Position numbers and translations under genes: made by a program. From a virus: a stretch of DNA of 35,485 nt. The DNA lies in the IMG/VR virus record IMGVR_UViG_3300028800_000220, positions 1 to 35,485 of that record, one strand, 5' to 3'. Positions 31,218 to 35,485 of this stretch are shown here, in pieces. The notes beneath the pieces are model-generated. The model did no database searches and was not told the DNA's origin. It worked only from the letters and a program-made list of their open reading frames with translations. Within the stretch, counting starts at the first letter, position 1, and every line of letters starts with the position of its first letter.

Positions 31218-32714
31218 ATGAAAATTACCATATCAAATCCCACCTGCGCATTTATCGATAGCACTGATGAAGAATTGGTACGACTACGCAAGGAACTTAC
31301 GTTTACTAATACCTCAATAGTTCATGATATTAAGAGGTTATATAATAACCATTGGGCCAGGAATAAAGATAAAGAAAAATGGATGGCCAATATTGAAACC
31401 CTAAAAAGGAAGGCCAAAAGGATTTTGGTTTTTGGAGAAAATCAACCTCATATTTACCCTGGTAGCATTCCATATCTTACTGGATTTAATTTAGAAATTG
31501 ATAATAAAATCGTTTACCCCACACCAAAGAAAGTTGCATGGAAAAAACCCTTACCTTTTGAATTATACCCATACCAAGAAGAAAGTTGGGGGAAACTATT
31601 AGAGGTAAAACATGGCAACGTAGAGCTTTGCACTGGATCTGGTAAATCTGCTATCTTATTGAAATTATGTAGAGAAACAGGATTTCGTACTGCTATTGTG
31701 GCTCCTTCTAAAAGTATATTCAACGAACTATTAGAAAAGTTTGAATATCATTTTGGCAAGGGAATGGTCGGCACATTTGGGGCTGGAAAGAAAAAGTTGG
31801 ATAAGAAGTTTACAATTTGTATCGGAGATTCTTTAGTCAACATAGTTCGTGATACTGAGGAATGGAAATTTTTTTCTAACCTAGATATGCTTTTAGCAGA
31901 TGAAAGCCATACGTTTGGCGCGGAGACTTTGGAAGAGATGTGCTTTGGAGTCTTGGCAGCCATTCCCTATCGTTTCTTCTTCTCAGGCACCCAAACCAGA
32001 GGGGATGGTGCAGAAAAGCTATTACAGGCGATTATAGGCCAAACTGTACACACTTTAACTACCCAACAAGCCGTAGAGGGTGGTTACATATGTCCACACG
32101 AATATCGCATCGTAAATGTGGAATCTTCAAATCCCAACTATTACACGCAAGATGCTCTGGATATGAAGAGGAAGCACTTTCTTAAAAATCGTAATATCTG
32201 TGCCTTTATAGCCAAATTTGCAAATGCTCAATCTGATCGTGGGTTGCAAACCCTTATTTTGGTTGAAGAATTAGAACAAATTGCTATGTTATTGCCACTG
32301 CTTAGAGCACCAACGGTAATAGCCCACAGTGAAAAGAAAGCGGAAAGACTCTCAGAACTTGGTCTGTCTAAAGTAGATCCGGCTGAGAGCGTTGAAAAAT
32401 TTAATAAGGCTCAGGCTCTGAATCTAATAGGAACCTCTTGTATAGCCACCGGTACGAATATTTTTGCTAATCACTTCACTTTTAATTGGGTCGGAGGGTC
32501 CTCGGAAATTAAAACTTTGCAGGGAACTGTGGGACGATCAGTTAGGCTCTATAAACATAATCCTTGGAAAGATAAATGTATACCAAAAGAAAAGTGCGTT
32601 ATCTTCGATTTTAATGTTTATGACGTGGATATTATGGTCCGTCACCTAGAAAATAGAATCGCTTACTATAATAGATCTGGATCGGAAATCAAACATATAA
32701 AACTCACCAAATAA
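31218..32714 (+). CDS. UvsW-like SF2 DNA helicase
   Basis: 498 aa. N-terminal 110 residues resemble the UvsW small DNA-binding region. Walker A is CTGSGKSA (138-145), motif II ADESHTF (DESH at 228-231), motif III FFFSGTQTR, and motif VI QGTVGRSVR. T4 UvsW (same length class, about 500 aa) remodels branched DNA, driving the switch from origin- to recombination-dependent replication. The ATG has no ribosome binding site; TATACT lies about 12 nt upstream. It is followed by the sigma-like gene, as in T4-like phages. Confidence 0.88.
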   Translation: MKITISNPTCAFIDSTDEELVRLRKELTFTNTSIVHDIKRLYNNHWARNKDKEKWMANIETLKRKAKRILVFGENQPHIYPGSIPYLTGFNLEIDNKIVYPTPKKVAWKKPLPFELYPYQEESWGKLLEVKHGNVELCTGSGKSAILLKLCRETGFRTAIVAPSKSIFNELLEKFEYHFGKGMVGTFGAGKKKLDKKFTICIGDSLVNIVRDTEEWKFFSNLDMLLADESHTFGAETLEEMCFGVLAAIPYRFFFSGTQTRGDGAEKLLQAIIGQTVHTLTTQQAVEGGYICPHEYRIVNVESSNPNYYTQDALDMKRKHFLKNRNICAFIAKFANAQSDRGLQTLILVEELEQIAMLLPLLRAPTVIAHSEKKAERLSELGLSKVDPAESVEKFNKAQALNLIGTSCIATGTNIFANHFTFNWVGGSSEIKTLQGTVGRSVRLYKHNPWKDKCIPKEKCVIFDFNVYDVDIMVRHLENRIAYYNRSGSEIKHIKLTK

Positions 32715-32727
32715 TATCCTGTGATAT

Positions 32728-33765
32728 ATGATGTTTATGAGCAAGCATAAATATCAAGATGGGTTCGACAATTCATTTTACGTACTGGCTGGTGAGATAA
32801 CGCGAGCTATAGAGAACAACAATGACGGCAGCACGCAGCAAGATCAAGTAGAAGAATTGTTAGAAGCGGAAAGTAAATTTAAGGATACTATCCTAAAATA
32901 TCGACAAGCTACTGAAGTTTATAAGAAATTTCTACAAAAGATCTGTGTACAAAACAAGAACATTTTGAGTGCTAGACCTTATTTTAGAGAAACGGCTATT
33001 TCATTTAGTAAAAAAATCACCCCTGCCATTAAAGCAGAAGATATTGAAACCCTTAAAACTTTTAATATTAATTTTCAACTAATCAAATTCATCAAGGATT
33101 CTTGGCTTGGACCGTTTCCCAAAAGGGCAGAATTGCTGTATCATCGCGTAGACAAGGCTAGAACCGTATTGATTCAAAATAATATGCCTCTTGCGGTAAA
33201 CAGGGCTAAGCTATTCTACAGAAAAACGCCCAAGGGACACCTGACGCTTATCGATATGATCGGCATTTGCGCCATGGGACTTGCTTCTGGTGTAGACAAA
33301 TGGTGCGGCCCATATTCTCCCGTTTTTCGCAGCGTTTGCATAGGTCGCATGGTAGGGAATTTGATTGACTCTTACTCTGAAACTGTATTGCATTTTTATC
33401 CATCTGACAAAAGAGTTTTGTATAAGGCTCACACTCTCAGAAGTAGAAAGGGTATAGATGACGTAAGGGTATTGACGGAAGCTGTTAAGGAAGGGTTTAA
33501 GGAAGATGCCTTAGATGGTAAAAGTATTCCTAAGACCAAAATTAATGTTAGCGAGTTGAACTCATTGATGAATGCCGCTAGTACTGTAAGTACAGACAGC
33601 AATACTGATGAAGGATTCAACGTATACAGTTTCACCATGGACCCCCATCAAGATATTGAGGAAGAATATATACAAGAAGAAGTCACTAATCAAATGCTGG
33701 ATTTAGCTAGAGAATTACCACTTATCAATAGAAAGATTTTGAAGTTAAAAGGAGTAAAAATATGA
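32728..33765 (+). CDS. Sigma-70-like factor (late transcription)
   Basis: 345 aa. Residues about 146-230 match sigma region 2: QNNMPLAVNRAKLFYRK, then LTLIDMIGICAMGLASGVDKW, and FRSVCIGRMVGNLIDS (regions 2.1-2.4). The very C-terminus (LARELPLINRKILKLKG) resembles the start of region 4 and then stops. The 140-residue N-terminal part is helical and unassigned. In T4 and its relatives gp55, a divergent sigma factor, lies between UvsW and gp47, as here. It probably directs host RNA polymerase to late promoters, possibly the AATCTTA element. Three in-frame ATGs (32728, 32731, 32737) are possible starts; none has a clear binding site. Confidence 0.75.
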   Translation: MMFMSKHKYQDGFDNSFYVLAGEITRAIENNNDGSTQQDQVEELLEAESKFKDTILKYRQATEVYKKFLQKICVQNKNILSARPYFRETAISFSKKITPAIKAEDIETLKTFNINFQLIKFIKDSWLGPFPKRAELLYHRVDKARTVLIQNNMPLAVNRAKLFYRKTPKGHLTLIDMIGICAMGLASGVDKWCGPYSPVFRSVCIGRMVGNLIDSYSETVLHFYPSDKRVLYKAHTLRSRKGIDDVRVLTEAVKEGFKEDALDGKSIPKTKINVSELNSLMNAASTVSTDSNTDEGFNVYSFTMDPHQDIEEEYIQEEVTNQMLDLARELPLINRKILKLKGVKI

Positions 33766-34082
33766 TGATAGGCGGCAAGAAAAGATCAGTTAACAATAGA
33801 TTGATTGTTGAGACATATAAGAAGGAAAGTCTTAAGGCGGTAGAACGGAATGGCTTTGCCAGTATCTCCCAGAAACTTGCCCTTAAGGGCCTTAAAGTTT
33901 TGATTGAGGCAATGCTATCCGATAACACCCTTGTACAGAAGGGCTCTATAGTGTATATTAAGGAGGAAATCCTACATACTCAAGCGTGGGCACAAAAAAC
34001 ATTGGAGTGCGACGCCATAGAGGGGCCGTTTCTTATCGTTGATTTGGTCCATGTAGAGTTTATTGTTTCGCCAAAGGAGTAA
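33762..34082 (+). CDS. Hypothetical protein
   Basis: 106 aa. ATG overlaps the sigma-factor stop (ATGA). Basic helical N-terminus (GGKKRSVNNRLIVETYKKES) and a beta-rich C-terminal half (IVYIKEEILHTQAW; GPFLIVDLVHVEFIV). No family recognised. It sits in the sigma-to-gp47 interval, which holds small variable genes in related phages. An AAGGAG near its 3' end serves the next gene. Confidence 0.6.
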   Translation: MMIGGKKRSVNNRLIVETYKKESLKAVERNGFASISQKLALKGLKVLIEAMLSDNTLVQKGSIVYIKEEILHTQAWAQKTLECDAIEGPFLIVDLVHVEFIVSPKE

Positions 34083-34086
34083 TTGT

Positions 34087-35067
34087 TTGAAAGTTTTATA
34101 TCTAGGAGATCCGCATGTTCAGGTTTCTAACGAAGAGGAGTCTGACAATCTAATGAGCTTTATGGTGGATGTTGCCATAAAGAATTCTCCAGATATGATC
34201 GTTATTCTTGGCGACCTATTTCACAATTTTGCCGTGGTTAGAACAGAAGTCTTAGAATTCTGGAAACAATGGCTAGACACTTTTAGTGAAGCACAGAAAT
34301 TAATAGTCATGGTCGGCAATCATGATTTGGCCAATTCTGGAAATGATGCCTATAAGAGCCACGCGCTTAGTACACTTCAGCTAATGAAGAAAAAGAATCT
34401 TTCCATAATTGATAGCGCTCAAGTTCATGGTATTTTTGGATTCGTTCCATATATGCATGATCAGGAAAAATTTCTTGAAGTCGCTAATGGATTGAAAAAT
34501 TATGGAGCTAAGATTTTGGTAATCCATCAAGATATAGATGGCAGTCAATATGAAAGCGGGATGTACGCACCGAATGGTGTAGATCCAACAAAATTGGACT
34601 ATCCTTTAATCATAGGTGGACACATCCACAAAAGGCAGAGATTTGGCAATGTTATATTGCCAGGAACAGCCAGATGGTTAACTAATTCTGATGCGAATGA
34701 AGAAAAGGGCTTGTGGCTTGTTGAGCACGATGACAATACGGGGCTTATTATAAAAGAAGAGTTTATCGATACCTCTTCTGTTTGTAAGCCTATCTACAGT
34801 ATGACCTACAAGGAAGGGGAAATAGAACCGACTATTCCGGCCAATGCCAGGGTTACATTAGAAATGATCGGCACATCAATGTGGATTGATAAGGAAAAAC
34901 ACAAATTTAAGGGAAAAGCACAATTGAGATCTCGATATACCGATACCAAGAAAACAATTGAAAGAAAGGCCGGAAAGGGTTTTGATGATTTTTTGCTTAA
35001 TCTTTATGTAACCGATATGGATAGGCAAGAATTGCTTAAGTCAGCAAAGGAGATGGGCATTGTCTGA
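34087..35067 (+). CDS. gp47-like recombination nuclease subunit (Mre11/SbcD family)
   Basis: 326 aa from a TTG start at 34087, chosen because AAGGAG ends 7 nt upstream and the conserved N-terminus KVLYLGDPHVQ follows at once; the longer frame has no such site. Metallophosphoesterase motifs: GDPH, VILGDLFHN, MVGNHD, VIHQDIDG and GGHIHKRQ, in the order of Mre11/SbcD and T4 gp47. With gp46 it forms a DNA end-resection complex for recombination-dependent replication. The gp46 partner should lie just right of the window. The gene overlaps the next by 8 nt. Confidence 0.88.
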   Translation: MKVLYLGDPHVQVSNEEESDNLMSFMVDVAIKNSPDMIVILGDLFHNFAVVRTEVLEFWKQWLDTFSEAQKLIVMVGNHDLANSGNDAYKSHALSTLQLMKKKNLSIIDSAQVHGIFGFVPYMHDQEKFLEVANGLKNYGAKILVIHQDIDGSQYESGMYAPNGVDPTKLDYPLIIGGHIHKRQRFGNVILPGTARWLTNSDANEEKGLWLVEHDDNTGLIIKEEFIDTSSVCKPIYSMTYKEGEIEPTIPANARVTLEMIGTSMWIDKEKHKFKGKAQLRSRYTDTKKTIERKAGKGFDDFLLNLYVTDMDRQELLKSAKEMGIV

Positions 35068-35416
35068 TAGTACACTAAAACAGAAGTTGCAGGAAATGGC
35101 ACAGTTGGCTATTTTAGCTAACCGCATTAGTGAAGTTCAAGAGAAGAATCTCAAAAATTATCCATTTGTTTTCTTCAATGATGTCCAGGTAGTCAGAATA
35201 GATTATGATCTAGGACATGCTATAGATGAGAAAAGCAAACAAATCAATCATAGGTCTTTTATTGCTTATTACTTAACGCTAAATGAAGAATCAAATCAGT
35301 CATTTGTAGATAAAAGATTTTTGGCACTGGAAACGGCCATAAGAAGCCTATTTTGGAATGATGTAACCTTAAAGGTATATTTTAATACCAAACCAGTGTA
35401 TGAGAGTAAAGAATGA
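35060..35416 (+). CDS. Hypothetical protein in the gp47-gp46 interval
   Basis: 118 aa from a TTG at 35060 with AAAGGAG 7 nt upstream, overlapping the gp47-like gene by 8 nt. Helical N-terminus (TLKQKLQEMAQLAILANRIS) and beta-rich remainder (FVFFNDVQVVRIDYDLGHAI). No family recognised. T4-like phages often carry one small gene between genes 47 and 46. Its stop overlaps the start of the next gene (ATGA). Confidence 0.65.
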   Translation: MSDSTLKQKLQEMAQLAILANRISEVQEKNLKNYPFVFFNDVQVVRIDYDLGHAIDEKSKQINHRSFIAYYLTLNEESNQSFVDKRFLALETAIRSLFWNDVTLKVYFNTKPVYESKE

Positions 35417-35485
35417 GTAATTTACCTACTGTAGTATTAAAAGAAACGACTGACATCTCAGAAAAAGAGATGGCTAAGATAACCC
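35413..35485 (+). CDS. Partial gene at right edge
   Basis: ATG overlaps the preceding stop. Only 24 codons are present (starting MSNLPTVVLKETTDISEKEM) before the window ends. No domain is visible. Position suggests gp46 or another small intervening gene. Confidence 0.55.
   Translation, partial: MSNLPTVVLKETTDISEKEMAKIT

Noticed and set aside
33762-34082. Considered as region 4 of the sigma factor separated by a frameshift
   Set aside because: The frame begins at a clean ATGA overlap, and its residues do not show a helix-turn-helix following the LPxxxRxILxL pattern. A programmed frameshift cannot be excluded but is not supported.

Overview
The window is a piece of a large tailed dsDNA bacteriophage genome, most likely a myovirus with a Gram-negative host. 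The evidence is a complete head-assembly set (terminase, portal, Mu F-like protein, scaffold-like protein, major capsid protein, prohead protease) beside a T4-type replication and late-transcription cluster (UvsW-like helicase, sigma-70 region 2 protein, gp47-like nuclease). A secreted c-type cytochrome-like protein and an M15 peptidase suggest a Gram-negative host. I cannot name the host. A DUF3494 ice-binding-type domain in a virion gene hints at a cold or freshwater habitat.

Layout. 86-2178 (minus): a 2H-phosphoesterase-like protein, a 33-codon gene and two structural genes. 2211-2966 (minus): GIY-YIG homing endonuclease. 3016-3985 (plus): thymidylate kinase and a small partner. 3982-6114 (minus): long virion protein with three chitobiase-type repeats and an ice-binding-like domain. 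6196-7578: metallophosphoesterase (plus) converging on an HNH endonuclease (minus). 7680-10873 (minus): capsid operon with its own terminator. 11081-13327 (plus): prohead protease carrying a GNAT domain. 13499-21925 (mostly plus): accessory island with a PRPP synthetase-like/NAMPT-like pair, a 2OG-Fe(II) oxygenase, an endonuclease VII-type gene, a WGR-DNA ligase, a cytochrome c-like protein, small membrane proteins and many structured non-coding RNA candidates; an M15 peptidase pair lies on the minus strand inside it. 21922-29379 (minus): head module with portal and an intein-containing terminase. 29386-31158 (minus): GroEL-type chaperonin. 31218-35485 (plus): replication, recombination and late-sigma cluster, running off the right edge.

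The most notable points are: (i) the adjacent Prs-like and NAMPT-like genes, the arrangement of the phage NAD+ reconstitution pathway that counters NAD+-depleting defences; (ii) a family of structured RNAs (about 90-240 nt) closed by terminal stems, four of them starting with near-identical GCTGGYG and several ending in a tRNA T-arm-like hairpin; (iii) the ice-binding-like virion protein; (iv) a phage-borne c-type cytochrome; (v) a recurring AATCTTA(A/T) element upstream of genes on both strands, which in three cases sits exactly 4 nt before an ATG with no ribosome binding site.

Gene products were recognised by reading motifs only. No database search, RNA folding program or covariance model was run.
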